64,000 nt of DNA from Cordilura impudica (lineage: Eukaryota; Arthropoda; Insecta; Diptera; Scathophagidae), in NCBI GenBank assembly GCA_963682025.1, contig OY821519.1:250726358-250790357 (forward strand). The letters run 5' to 3'. Both the position numbers and the translations under genes were made by a program. Positions 1-10,499 of the stretch are shown here, piece after piece. Every line of letters begins with the position of its first letter. The stretch's first letter is position 1. A model generated the notes under the pieces. That model saw only the letters and a list, made by a program, of their open reading frames with translations. It was not told where the DNA came from and ran no database searches.

Positions 1-119
1 TAGAAACACACATAGTTGATATGAAAATAAAAATATGTGTGTGTTGGTCTAAGTTATGTTTGTTGACATATATGTATGTACGAGTTTTTTATTCAGTGTG
101 TGTTTTTTTCTGAACTCTG
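1..119 (-). mobile_element. hAT foldback element, terminal fragment
   Basis: The sequence matches the end of the foldback element seen complete near 43 kb, including the internal block around the word TATGTTTGTT and the terminal motif CTGAACTCTG. The copy is cut by the window edge, so its other end cannot be judged. It is non-coding. Strand is given relative to the copy at 42978-43831, whose left end reads CAGAGTTCAG. Confidence 0.75.
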
Positions 120-149
120 CAAAAAATTGAATTTTAATCAAAAAATTTT

Positions 150-1760
150 TTATGCGAAAAATCAATACATGGCATTTATATTTGAAGATGTTTTCAGGCA
201 TATGGCCACCGAAGCTGTTCTTGACGAATCCCAATCTGGACGTCCAATTTTGGGCCACTTTTTCAAGCATTACTGGTCGTATGTCACGAATAACAAGAAC
301 AATGTTGGCCTCCAAGGCATCAATATCAGGCATCAATATCAGGATAAACCAGTGACTTCACGTAGCCCTACAGGAAATAATCGAGAGGTATCAAATCGCA
401 TGACTTTGGAGGCCAATCGAAAGGTCTATTACTCGAAATCAAATTATAGCCAATTTTTTATTTGAATAAATCGATGGTTGCGGTCGCCGTATGAAACTAG
501 ATCTCGCCCGGGTCAATGTCATCCATATTCATGGTGCCGTAAAGATTGCCATTGACCGTAATGTGAGCTCCGGCTTCATTTTTGAAGAAATAAGGTCCGC
601 TGATGCCAATAGATTGTAAACCATGGAGTCTGTAGTGAATTGGTCTCACTCCATATGCAAAAATTTTATTTATTAAAAACCCGTTAATCCAAAAATCAGA
701 CTCATCGCTGAACACAATTTTGCGATACAACATTGGGTCAGTTTCAAACTACTCTAGAGCCCAATCGGCGAAAGAACGACGCACATGATGGTCTCGTGGC
801 CTTAACTCCTGCACCAGTAGGATCTTATATGGGTATAGGCCAAGATCTTTGCCAAAAACTGTCCACGTAGTGGACGGACAGATCTCCAGTTCCTGCCAGC
901 GTTGACGAATCGACAAGTTTTTAAATTCTTCCACACGTTCGTTTATAGCGGCGATATTCTCTTCAGTAAGGCCGAGGCCACGCAATAAGCGGCAAGCGGC
1001 AGAGCGGCGAGTTTGAGCGGCAAGTGGCTCAGTTCTCAAAATGCCATTGTCAATGTTATTATTTATTATTTATATAAAAAGTTTTTATAATAAAAGCAAA
1101 ATATTTTCACTATTTTATGATTTTTATTTATGTATGACTACATTTCAACCTTTTTAACTTTTTATCGATTGGAAAACAACACAAAAATGGTTGTCGTTAA
1201 GATAATAACAAAAGCTGACTTTAACAATAGCGAATATCGTTTAAAAATTTTACTGAATACCGATAATTTTGTTATTTTCTTTTTCTAACGATTCGATTAT
1301 CGTTAAGAAGACGTTACTGAATCGCGTTACAGATTCACAAAACAAAGAAAAGCTCTTTTTATGCCATTTTTATTCTTTGCCGCTCAGAAACCAACTAAAA
1401 ATTAGAACAAATTCTATTCCTGAGCGGCGCCGCTTAGACGCTCAGAAATGCCGCTCACATGCCGCCACTTCAGTAGTATTTCATATGTTTTAATTTTTTC
1501 CGCTCACCGCTCTGCCGCTTGCCGCTCATTGCGTGGCCTCGGTCTAAGTATATTACTTCGATGTGTTGGTGTTATTGCATTATCTAAAGAGTATGTGGTA
1601 TAAAATCTATCCACACTTCTATAGATGGCTTGTCCAGATGGACGATTATGTGCACCATAAAATTCACGAAGTCGTCTATAAGTTGCGCTCATCGATGACT
1701 GTTTTTCAAGGCAAATTTGGATAATTTGGTAGCGTTGTTTAAGAGTAAATCTATTTACGA
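150..1760 (-). pseudogene. Tc1/mariner-type transposase, broken copy
   Basis: Translated fragments on the minus strand line up in order with the insect IS630-Tc1-mariner transposases that carry a DUF4817-type N-terminal HTH. The N-terminal HTH part is RRLREFYGAHNRPS (about 1690-1500). The linker is TEENIAAI with LYPYKILLVQELRP (about 960-770). The first catalytic Asp lies in FSDESDFWINGF (about 715-680), then GISGPYFFKNEAG. The third acidic motif is WPPKSCDLIPLDYFL (about 425-380), and the C-terminal part is LEKVAQNWTSRLGF (about 270-230). The motif that should carry the second Asp (QDGATCH in relatives) is missing by a short deletion near 490. A Trp codon in the FLWG motif has become TAG. 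A separate element splits the gene at 974-1540. It cannot be active. Confidence 0.85.
974..1540. mobile_element. Small element with GC-rich inverted ends
   Basis: The block interrupts the transposase pseudogene exactly between its N-terminal HTH part and the rest. Its two ends are imperfect inverted repeats of about 40 bp: GAGGCCACGCAAT followed by AGCGGCAAGCGGC at the left, and the reverse complement at the right (about 1501-1540). Extra GAGCGGC/GCCGCTC words are found inside both ends (for example 1012-1020, 1379-1386, 1420-1460), as in the subterminal transposase-binding motifs of many DNA transposons. The interior is A+T-rich and non-coding. The flanking 8-mers GCCGAGGC and GCCTCGGT share five bases, so an old 8-bp duplication (hAT-like) is possible but unproven. 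Confidence 0.6.
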
Positions 1761-1849
1761 TGATTTGCTACAGTATACTGATCATAAATGTAAAATAGTG
1801 AGCACAGTTTGACAGTTGTCTTGACAGCACACCTTTTTGTAAGTTCTAT

Positions 1850-3230
1850 CTAAGCGAAAAAAAAGCTTTAAATGGAACAGATTTTAAGGGAATGAAAGAA
1901 ACAGTTTTTTTTTTATTATTATGACTGATTCTTCAATTCTTGAACACTTTAGGCGTCTTAAATCTCTGTCATTATTGCACCTCGTTTCTATAAAAAAAAA
2001 ACATTCTATTAACAGTAGTTTTTAGTGCAAAGCTGCTCCCATGTAAGGTAGCCTGGTATAATCACATTGTTATTAACCCTACAGGGCGCCCTTAAGAACA
2101 GCCAAAAAAAAAAAGAAAATAGAAAGTAAACTCTAACAAAAATGTTCATCAAGAAGAAATGCAATCAGCATTCAACCAATTGTTGACCCAACACAGACCA
2201 GACTAGACCAGACCAACCAACCAAACGACTGACCAACCGACAGACAGTCAGTCAGTAAACAAGGAAGTAAAGTGGTTTTACAGATAGAAAAATACAAACA
2301 AAAAATAATCGGAATACAGAAACCACAAACAAATGTTAAGACAATGACAGATAAACAGACATGATACAGTGGCGGTTTTATACCATACTCATAGTCTATG
2401 GTTTTCGTTTTTGTTCTGGAAAACATTCAACAGCAACAAAAAAAACAGAAGTTGAATGCAGCAGCAAAATATTTCCGTTTTGTTTATAATTTCTTTGGAT
2501 ACTTTTTAAGATTTTGCTAGATTTACAATTATGTATGTTAAAGACCACACAAATATAAACAGAGATTAAGCATCAAAATAATAAATATTTATCTTTAAAA
2601 AAAATATTAAAACAAAACTAAAAATTTTTTCTTAAATTTGACGTTTCATAATTCAAAGAATTTTCTGAAAATTTTTTTCTGTTGCTGCTTAAAGCATTTG
2701 TCCTGTTCAAGTGTTACAGTTTTGTTGCTCTTCTCTAATAATATTTATTTAGACTCCTTGGGTTTATTTTGTTTTTTTTTTTTATTTTTCTTCAAATCTC
2801 CAGACATAAATTCCACTTGTCACCTTATTAGTGTTGAACGTAGATTCAAATTGTCACAGTGTGTGACGCTATCGAATTTCAGGAATTTTATTTCTTTAAC
2901 GTGTGGGTTAAATAAACATAAGACAGTCAGTTTATCAGTCTTTAGGGTTGTTGTATGTGTGAGTCCACTTGTGTAAGTTGGTTTTATTTTTGGTGATACA
3001 TTTTCCAACCTGTCAATAAGTAATTATCTTGGATTTTTTAGTCTGAGATGTTTATTATTTTGTTATCATAACCTAAACATGTCTAGCAAATATTTTTAAT
3101 TTTTCATATAAAAGTGGATTTTTGGTGAAAAATATAGATGATCCCAAATTAAAACTCTTTTGTTCTCTCTATCTTGCCTAAGCTATGAAAATAAAGTCTT
3201 GAAACTATTGACAAGTACATTAATTACCAA
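1850..3230. other. No gene recognised
   Basis: This is A+T-rich sequence with no recognisable coding or transposon protein similarity in any frame. It holds a short pyrimidine/purine-biased patch at about 2185-2260 made of degenerate ACCAGACC/ACCAACC/GACAGTCAGT words, and several homopolymer runs. Open frames here are short and lack codon structure. Confidence 0.5.
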
Positions 3231-3231
3231 T

Positions 3232-3690
3232 GAATCGCCAAAATCAAAAATTACCAAAACCGAAAATCGCCAAAATCTCCAAAATCGCAAAAAGCAAAAA
3301 TCACCTTAATCACAAAACACAAAAATAAAAATCGTCAAAGTCAAAAATCGACAAAAACAAAAATTGCATGAATCGAAAATCTTGAATAACAATAATCTAA
3401 ATAACAAAAATAGCCAAAATAAAAAATCTCCAAAACCGCAAATCGAGAATAACAAAAATCGCCAAAACCAAAAATCGCCAAAACCAAAATTAAAATTCTA
3501 AAAAACAAACATCGCCAAAACAGCAAATCGCCAATAACAAAAATCGTCAAAACCAAAAATCGCTAAAGCCAAAAATCGCGAAAATTAAAAATCGGTTAAA
3601 TCAAGATTCGCCAAAATCAAAAATCGCAAAAATCGCCAAAATAAAAAAAAGCCAAAATTTAAAATCGCAAAAACAAAAATGGACTAAATC
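3232..3690. repeat. Degenerate minisatellite AAAATCGCC-type
   Basis: A run of about 460 bp is built from imperfect 12-14 bp units of the form CCAAAATCAAAAATCG or AAAATCGCCAAAA, roughly 30 units by eye. A shorter, related patch lies at 50215-50390, in the same orientation. The open frame on the minus strand through it is an artefact of the repeat. Confidence 0.8.
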
Positions 3691-3694
3691 AAAA

Positions 3695-4265
3695 ATATAT
3701 ACTCAATTTTGTATTTTGTTACGATGGGTGTAGCGAAGCGATGTGTGATCAGCTGGTTTGTTTTGACATACTTTAACAGTGACCAGACCAATCGTTTCTA
3801 GAGAGTGACATTAGATAGCGTGTCTGCTTGAGGTCATAGCGAGGCCAGAGCCACCTGGTAATTATAAAAGTTATCTCCCTCCAATATCTATTTGCTTCTC
3901 ACATTTTAAAGCAATCAAGTTGGAGACAATAGTATTTTTACATATAAAAATTTTTTTCCATAAGCAAAAAGTTTTGCAAGATGCTATCTCGGTACGTCTG
4001 TACCTAGATTTAAGGCACGGTGCTTCTCTGGAAAAATATTAAATTAAATATTAAATATACAGCCACGATCAGGCTCATGAAGATTCCCTAGCAGGCTTTT
4101 AAATGAAATAGTATAAATGAAATAATATAACAATTAGGATTCCAGAAATCGCGGAAAATATCAAAGATTGGATTTCAATTTGATCTCCTAAAAGACAATT
4201 ATTGTGAATATATTATATTTTTAAATATACATGGTAGATATTTTAAAAACCTCACGGCCGCCCTA
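3695..4265. other. No gene recognised
   Basis: This interval is somewhat more mixed in base composition than its surroundings (3720-3870), but no open frame, transposon end or RNA gene could be recognised in it. Confidence 0.4.
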
Positions 4266-4400
4266 GGTAGAAATATTAATAGGCAAGGAGATTTCTTTTG
4301 ACATATTCTACACCTTCAATTACCAACCGATGTTGACATAAAATATAACATTTGAAAGGTATTTCTTTGCAGATGTGCAACATCTGGTATATTTAACAAT
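4266..4400 (+). mobile_element. Short non-autonomous Helitron, 5' fragment
   Basis: The stretch begins ATATTAATAGGCAAGGAGAT, close to the 5' end of the short Helitron family described at 7089-7463, and continues with the TTTGAAAGGTATTTCTTT block. The 3' hairpin and CTAG end are absent, so this is a truncated copy. Confidence 0.65.
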
Positions 4401-4419
4401 AACGATAAGTATTATTTAG

Positions 4420-4815
4420 TCGCCTTTAAAGCACATATTTTTATAACGACTTTGTACTGATGTTTGCAGCTACCAAAAATAGATGAACTAGCGACTTTCA
4501 CTTTCTGAGTCAATTTAGAGATGTCCGTCTGTCCGTCCGTCTACGTCCATGTAAATCTTCTAATCAAACTACAGGTATACATGAATATGTTTTGATTAAA
4601 TTTACTATATAAGCTTCTATCGGCCATAGGGTGAACGCTATTCAAATTGGTGTAAATTGGTTCATGTTCAGACCTAGTCCCCATACAAATGACATCTATG
4701 AGATTCTCATAAACTGCCACAAGATCAAAATTATCATATAGATCTCGGTCAAATTGGGTTTGTGTATGTATATTACATTCATTTATCAGTAATTCAAAAA
4801 TAAACCCCATAGAAC
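4420..4815 (+). repeat. (GTCC)n-containing dispersed repeat, partial
   Basis: This partial copy belongs to the family seen at 13601-14390 and 16205-17004. It has the CGACTTTGTACTGATGTTTG block, then GATGTCCGTCTGTCCGTCCG, then the conserved TATCGGCCATAGGGTGAACG and CCCCATACAAATGAC blocks. Both ends are missing. The minus-strand frame over it is not a gene. Confidence 0.75.
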
Positions 4816-5109
4816 AAATCTCTCGTGTTCTCGTTCTTGTACTACGAAAAATTGTGTCTTAAGTATTTTATTACCATATTTTATTAAAATTAAAACCAGT
4901 CAATAAAAACAATTGTAAATAATTTCAACGTAAATCACAAAAAAATGGCCAATAAAATTTAAAATAATTTAAAATATTTGACAATTGTAAACAATTTGCA
5001 ACGTAAGTCATAAAAAAAGGTCAATAAAATGTTAATAGATTTGGTTGAAACAATTGTTCTCGTTTTTATCGGGGTGTATCAGATCGCGAATTGATGTTTC
5101 AATTTTTCG

Positions 5110-5519
5110 CAGTACACGAGCCAGAACACGAATTTAAAATATAACTGAACTCGAACCTGTTTATTGTACATGTTCTGTTTTTTCTTACTACACGAGCCAC
5201 AACACGACTTAAAATATAACTGAACTCGAACCTGTTTATTGTACATGTTCTGTTTTTTTTTTTCAGTACACGTACCAGAACATGAACTTCAAATAAAGCA
5301 ACACTCAAAAATGTGTGCTTTATGTGTGATTGAAACAAAAAGTACGTGATACAAAAATGTTCGTGTAAATAACGAAATATTAAAACGAACACAGTCATGG
5401 TTGTGTTGGGCACCGTAGAAAATTTAGAAATGCACATAATTGATATGAAAATAAAGATATGTGTTGACTGCTTTTGAACAGAACATTGTGTGTTTCATGT
5501 GTGTATTTTCTGAACCTTG
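5110..5519 (-). mobile_element. hAT foldback element, half copy
   Basis: The right end reads TTTTCTGAACCTTG at 5506-5519, identical to the terminal inverted repeat of the element at 42978-43831. Inside are two copies of the internal unit around AACTGAACTCGAACCTGTTT (5149 and 5219 onward). The left half of the foldback and its terminal repeat are missing, so no target duplication can be read. Confidence 0.75.
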
Positions 5520-6040
5520 ATCAAAGGTAACGGAATTGGTTAAGTCGTATTTAAGGAATCTGTAATGTATCAAAATGGATACATAAATATTCAAAACAAA
5601 TTTTAAAATAACAACTAGGCCTTGGAGAAATTTACTGGAGCTCAAATTCAACTAAAAAAAATAACCTAAAAACATTTTAAAAAACGTTATTTTTGATAAG
5701 TGGCGTAAAATGCGTAAAGAGTATACTTAAAAATATGGTTAAGTCGATACCAAATCGGGTCACTGAGGTGCTGAGGTGCGAAGGATATCCTACAAGTTAC
5801 TAACTTAAGCAATATATAATTTAAATTTAGTTTTCCTGTATTAATATTTAAAATGTAAGAATACTATTTCTTACGATTTTTTTTTTCTTTTTTATACATT
5901 GCTTACCTGCACAAAATTTGCTAAAGGCAATAAACCTTCCATAAAATAAAAAAGCTAAATAATTGGAAAAAAAAATAATTCAGCTAAGTTAATTTTAGGT
6001 GTACGGATGCTTTTTCTAGCATGTGTATATTAATAATATA
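5520..6040. other. No gene recognised
   Basis: A+T-rich sequence with homopolymer runs and no recognisable feature. Confidence 0.4.
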
Positions 6041-6379
6041 CTAGCAGATTCCAGTCCCCGAAATTCGAGTGCAAATTTTAAGAAATTTTATTTTTTCATT
6101 TAATAAAGATCCAGAAGGTATGCTAATCAATTTTAGCCAATTCACAATTCAACACTTTTTAAATATTATTATTTATTGGTTTATGTCCAAGCTTATTATT
6201 CAATTCAACACAATTATTATTATTGTGAATGAAGAAAACAATGCATTTTTTTCTTACAAACACATTAACACACACATTAAATTTGTAAATCTGGTGGACA
6301 GCTAAAAAGAAATACTTTTCAAATAATATACCTTTGGTCCAAATCGGGGTAAAATCGCTTTACCTATTAATATTATAGA
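6041..6379 (-). mobile_element. Short non-autonomous Helitron
   Basis: The copy reads in reverse. CTAGCAGATTCCAG starts at 6041 after an A, followed by the terminal hairpin (its copy is mutated to CCCCGAAATTCGAGTGC). The 5' end of the element, TCTATAATATTAATAGG in reverse, closes it near 6379. The family shows the Helitron hallmarks 5'-TC, 3'-CTAG and insertion between A and T, without inverted repeats. The copy has no coding capacity, and the short frame across it is chance. Confidence 0.8.
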
Positions 6380-7088
6380 CATATATTTACATATTTTTAT
6401 AATTTTTTAAATTTCGCATACAAAACTGTATTTCTGATTAATAATTTAGATGATCTCAAATAAAGACCTTTTTGCTGTATCGAAAAATGCAGTTTTATCC
6501 ATTTTCATATAAAAATAGAGTTTCGATGAAATTTATAGATAATGCCAATTTAATAATGCCTTTTTGCTATATCTTACTTAGTTTGCAGGAAAAAAAACTT
6601 TTCTGTGATTTTTTTAATTTTTTATATATAAATTATTTTTTGCTGAAAAATTAACGTGATCTCAAATTAAATTGCGTGGTAGAGAAGAAGAAAGCATATA
6701 TTTCCAAAATTCATATCTTCTCTGTATTCTTAATCAGACCGGTTTCTATCTCACATACACTTGTTCTTTCACTTTAATCGAGAAAAATGCGTTTTATTGC
6801 TTTTTTTAGTTTTTCTATAAAAAGGGATTTTGGTGAAATATATAGATCTCAAATTAAAGCCCTTGTTGGAATATCTTGTTTTGTTTTCGATAAAAACGCA
6901 TATTTAACCATTTGCATATAATCTTGCTTAATTCAGGGAAAAATTAATTTTATTGATTTTTTTTGTATAGAAATAGATTTTTGATATTGAATTGCATTTT
7001 TGGGAGATCCCAAATTAAAGCAATTTTTGTTATATCTTGACCAGTTTTCGAGAAAAATGTATTTTGTGGATTTTTAAAATTTTTCTTA
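6380..7088. other. No gene recognised
   Basis: The interval is A+T-rich and contains several loosely similar blocks of the form ATAGATGATCTCAAATTAAAGCC...TTTTGCTATATCTT (about 6445, 6535, 6650, 6840, 6995). These suggest an old degenerate tandem repeat of roughly 90-200 bp. No protein similarity was recognised. Confidence 0.4.
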
Positions 7089-7463
7089 TCTATAATATTA
7101 ATAGCAAGGCGATTTCTTGTGACCGATGTAAGTTTCTCAGTTTCACCCCGATTTTGACAAAAAAAAAATATCATTTGAAAGGTATTTCTCTTTAGCATTT
7201 ACCCAGATTTACAGATTTTCATCGTCTGGAATGTTTTATTGAAGTTATGATCGTTTAAAGTTGCTACTAACACATAAATAAAATTATACAATGCTATGTG
7301 TGTGTTTATTAAATTTGTTATTGTGTTTGTGTTAACGTGTTGAGTTTGTTTTCTTCATTTGAAATGAGTTGAATTGTGAAGTATACCTTTAGGGTCTTTC
7401 TTAAATGAAAAAATAAAATTTCCTAGAATTTGCACTCGAATTTCGAGTGCTGGAATCTGCTAG
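7089..7463 (+). mobile_element. Short non-autonomous Helitron, complete
   Basis: This 375-bp element begins TCTATAATATTAATAG directly after an A and ends GGAATCTGCTAG directly before a T. Ten bases upstream of the CTAG end lies the perfect 9-bp stem GCACTCGAATTTCGAGTGC (7432-7450). These are the textbook 5'-TC, 3' hairpin plus CTRR signals and A^T target of Helitrons. It has no open frame of interest, so it needs a helicase supplied in trans. Confidence 0.9.
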
Positions 7464-8544
7464 TATAAAATAGTTATAATATATTTTTTAACAGAATTTT
7501 TTAAAAGTTTTTTTGAATCCGTGATTGACGTTCTTTTAATATAAATTATATTACAAACTTATCCCATACATATTTTTGCTTACATCAAATCATATACTGT
7601 ATTTTGTAATTGGCCTATTCACTAAAATTAGCGACACCAAAATCCTTTTAAACTCATTTATAAAAATGAAATCCACTTAAGTCAAAATTTAAAAAGAACA
7701 TACTTTTAATGAATATTATTTTCCTTTTAAATACATAAAAACCTTTTTAATTTTTTCAAATAGATTATTATTTAATTACAACTTAGTGCAAGCACAGCAA
7801 CAGTAAGGCCCACTTAAGTTCTGCTAACACACACACGCATATAAATATCTAACTAAAACTAAATGTGTCGGGTGCATATTCTGCATATTCAGTTTATTTA
7901 ATATTCATAATGAAAACGCGCAAATATGAACTACATACATACATAGAATATGTTACACACGTAAAACTTTCAACGTAAATCTAGGAACTTTGTGGTATTT
8001 TTATTCAATTTTTATAACAAGGCATATTTGTTTTACTGACAGGTATGTAAAGGACTGACAAAGTGATGGAAGGAAATTTATATGGTTTGTAAGTCAGAAG
8101 TTAGATTACAGAGTATTTGGTGTTGAGAATGAAACTACAATTAATTTCATACACCATGATTTTGTGTTTACGTATATTTATGTTATTTTGCTAAATATTA
8201 TTATTTATTGAAAAAAAAAAAAAAATTATTAACTAAATTTGTTGGATCCGCTGAGTCGACATCAGCCGCTCAATTCGCACAGTGGAAGATGTTACCGTTA
8301 TAGGAGGACTTAATTCAATTGCAGCCGAAGTTTAAGAGCTATCACACTAATTTGGTGCCAAGTTACACTTATGAATGCGGAAGTATAAACCTAAGATGAG
8401 GAGCATTGGATAAAAACTACTGCCCCTCTCATATTAACTCCCCTTTTTAGTTTAAAAATAAAAAAGGGATTTATTAAACTATAAATCAAGCACTATAAGA
8501 GTTATTAACGTAATTTTTTTTTACTAATGAAATATTGCATAAAA
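7464..8544. other. No gene recognised
   Basis: A+T-rich sequence with no recognised coding potential. A somewhat more balanced patch at 8243-8345 has no identifiable relationship. Confidence 0.4.
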
Positions 8545-9340
8545 CAGTGGCGTGCTCTTTTGGGAATGACAATTCCCAAAAAAAAATTTTTTTGTTAGAA
8601 GAAAATTGAACTTTGATATTAAAACTTATTTCGTTGTGTGACGCAGTTGAAGAAAATGCGCTTTTTAATATTGAACTGGAAGGAGTAGAAACACAAGCAC
8701 ATTCACATCAAATATTATTCATTTCAGATGTGTTGCTCACAGTTTAAGGTTGGCAGTCCTCGACATTATATCTTGTCCATCTTTTAAGAAAATACTTGAT
8801 CAATGCAGAGCTATTTGCAACAAATTCCGAACACCAAATTTTGCTTCTTTAGCGGAAGCGAAGCTTGAAAAAATCCGTACTACACTGTCAAGCTAGGTGG
8901 AGTTCCAGTTATGACATGGTTCAAGCCTTTTAGGAATACAGTTTTAGTTCGGAATTAATGCATGATGAATTAATTGTGATTGAAAGTAGTCAGAATATTT
9001 GTGAAGAATTTGTAGAAATTTTTGCACCTGTTACAAAATTATCGCTAAAAGTACTGGAAGAACAGATGAATTTAGATGATTTTTATAGAATTAGATATAA
9101 ATATGATAAAATGAGAAAACCACTTCATTAATAACCAACCCACATTTGATTGCAGCAGTAAATCCAGATAGCAGATTTAAGTTCGCATCCAGAATATGTT
9201 GAATATGCTAAATAAAACATATTTTAAAAACAATAAAAAATTTAATAAAATTACAAATGGAAATAGAATAAGAGAATTTTATGAGAGATGATGAAAATAT
9301 GCCCGAACAAGTTCTATAAAAGAAGGAAAGATTTTCCAAA
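8545..9340 (+). pseudogene. hAT transposase remnant
   Basis: The region starts with CAGTGGCGTGC at 8545, a typical hAT terminal repeat start. From 8729 one frame reads RCVAHSLRLAVLDIIS and then KFRTPNFASLAEAKLEKIRT, the conserved C..H block and linker of hAT transposases. The frame breaks at 8895. A second frame continues RWSSSYDMVQAF, then a stop, then EEFVEIFAPVTKLSLKVLEE and EQMNLDDFYR. Near 9145 NPHLIAAVNPDSRF matches the hAT block usually written NP..LAA..LDPRF. A frameshift and in-frame stops make it dead. The downstream terminal repeat was not found; a LINE fragment begins at 9366. Confidence 0.8.
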
Positions 9341-9365
9341 TCAACTGTCTCCACTGCGATTGATA

Positions 9366-9830
9366 GGTTAGGTTAGGTTGAAAGTGGCTGCTAAACCAAA
9401 GGAAAAGCCCACTTAGACTCTTGGGTCCATTGTGATACCACGGGATGAATAGGTGTTCCCCTCAGTCCCCACCGTAGAACCAGTTTGAGCTCCTGATGAA
9501 GCCCCTGATATGTGAAATGTCCACATTCGAGAGATCAGAGAGATCGTGAAGAAACGGCGATCCCAATATTCGAAGTCTCGTTCTGGAGAGCGCCGGGCAA
9601 TAGCAAAGGAAGTGCTCTATGCTCTCCACCTCCTCCACAACCATGCAGCTACGACAGAAGTCATTTGACGAGACCCTGAGGCGTTCAGCGTGTCTCCCTA
9701 TGAGGCAGTGCCCAGTGATAACAGCAACTACTGTTGAAATCTCCCTACGGGGGAGCGATTTAGAGCCGGCCAGATCTATCTCGTGATCCTGCACGTTGAT
9801 CCATTAGCCCATCTGTTGTCGGTTATGCCG
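9366..9830 (-). pseudogene. Non-LTR retrotransposon 3' end, after RNase H
   Basis: The minus-strand frame 9794-9462 reads ISTVVAVITGHCLIGRHAER, then CRSCMVVEEVESIEHFLCYC, then a C-terminal GFIRSSNWF. This is the segment that follows the RNase H domain in I/R1/Jockey-group LINEs, with a Cys-His knuckle (C-x2-C ... H-x3-C-x-C). It is followed by an untranslated tail that ends at 9366-9380 in three TTAGGTT-like units. Coding similarity continues weakly upstream to about 9830 in another frame. It is a 5'-truncated fragment of the element; reverse transcriptase is absent. Confidence 0.85.
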
Positions 9831-9985
9831 GCGGTGTGAAGCTATTGATATCTTAGTTAAAATTTAAATTGAAATATATGAAGAATATACAAGACTGGGA
9901 AAAGAAAAAATCATTTTACTATTTTGGGAGTAACATAAAACGGAAACGCCATTATAGTATCAAGCGGTTCAGATTATCTTCGCAG

Positions 9986-10155
9986 TTTTTTTTTAAGCCT
10001 AGTTCCGCGAAGCCGAGTGGCTTCTCTGCAGATTCTAATTTTGGGTCCAGGGATAAGCCTGGATTTGGCTAGACAGATCAAAGCTTCTGGTGGGAATCGA
10101 ACCTACGACCCCCGCATGATAGGTGAGCACGCTACCTAGTCACCTACCGGGGCGC
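9986..10155 (-). mobile_element. tRNA-derived SINE-like element
   Basis: On the minus strand the head (10155 down to about 10087) looks like a tRNA. GGTAGGTGACTAGGTAGCG fits a diverged A box, an anticodon-like arm follows, and GGTTCGATTCC (10103-10093) is a perfect pol III B box. About 95 bp of unrelated body follow. The element ends in a nine-A run (9994-9986 on the minus strand). Head, body and A-tail are the organisation of tRNA-derived SINEs. I could not identify a convincing target duplication, and the anticodon loop looks too long for a functional tRNA. One copy is present in this window. Confidence 0.6.
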
Positions 10156-10499
10156 TTCAGTATCTGCTGCGCCTTTAAATACATTTCGCCGCCACAAAGA
10201 ATGAGTTAAAAAAAAGAAAACTTGAAAAATATATTTATTATTAACTGTTTGGATCTGGCGGTGCATTGATTTCCCGAAATTAAACACATTAAGAAATAAC
10301 TCAAATGGAATATTGGAATGTATGCAGCTTTTAATTAAATATGACAAAAATCATCTGGATGAAAGAACACTTCTATGAGCTATGTTCACACGTTTTCTGT
10401 TTTGCGTAAATTTGTGCAAATGTTGACTGCTTGAAACTCGTTTCACAAACGAAAAACATGGTCTCTCTAAATGTAAGCCGCCGTTTTCTAATCCTTGCC

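Noticed and set aside
2638..2976. A 112-codon Phe/Cys-rich frame as a gene
   Set aside because: T-rich homopolymers create it; an opposite frame overlaps and no family pattern is seen.
3232..3690. Minus-strand frame rich in Phe/Leu/Ile/Val as a membrane protein
   Set aside because: It is the reverse translation of the AAAATCGCC minisatellite.
9366..9380. TTAGGTTAGGTTAGG-like run suggesting telomere repeats
   Set aside because: Only three imperfect units at the end of a LINE 3' region; flies lack TTAGG telomeres, and such tails are common in retroelement ends.
10087..10155. A functional tRNA gene on the minus strand
   Set aside because: The B box is perfect but the anticodon loop appears to have nine bases and the A box is poor; the A-tailed body fits a SINE better.
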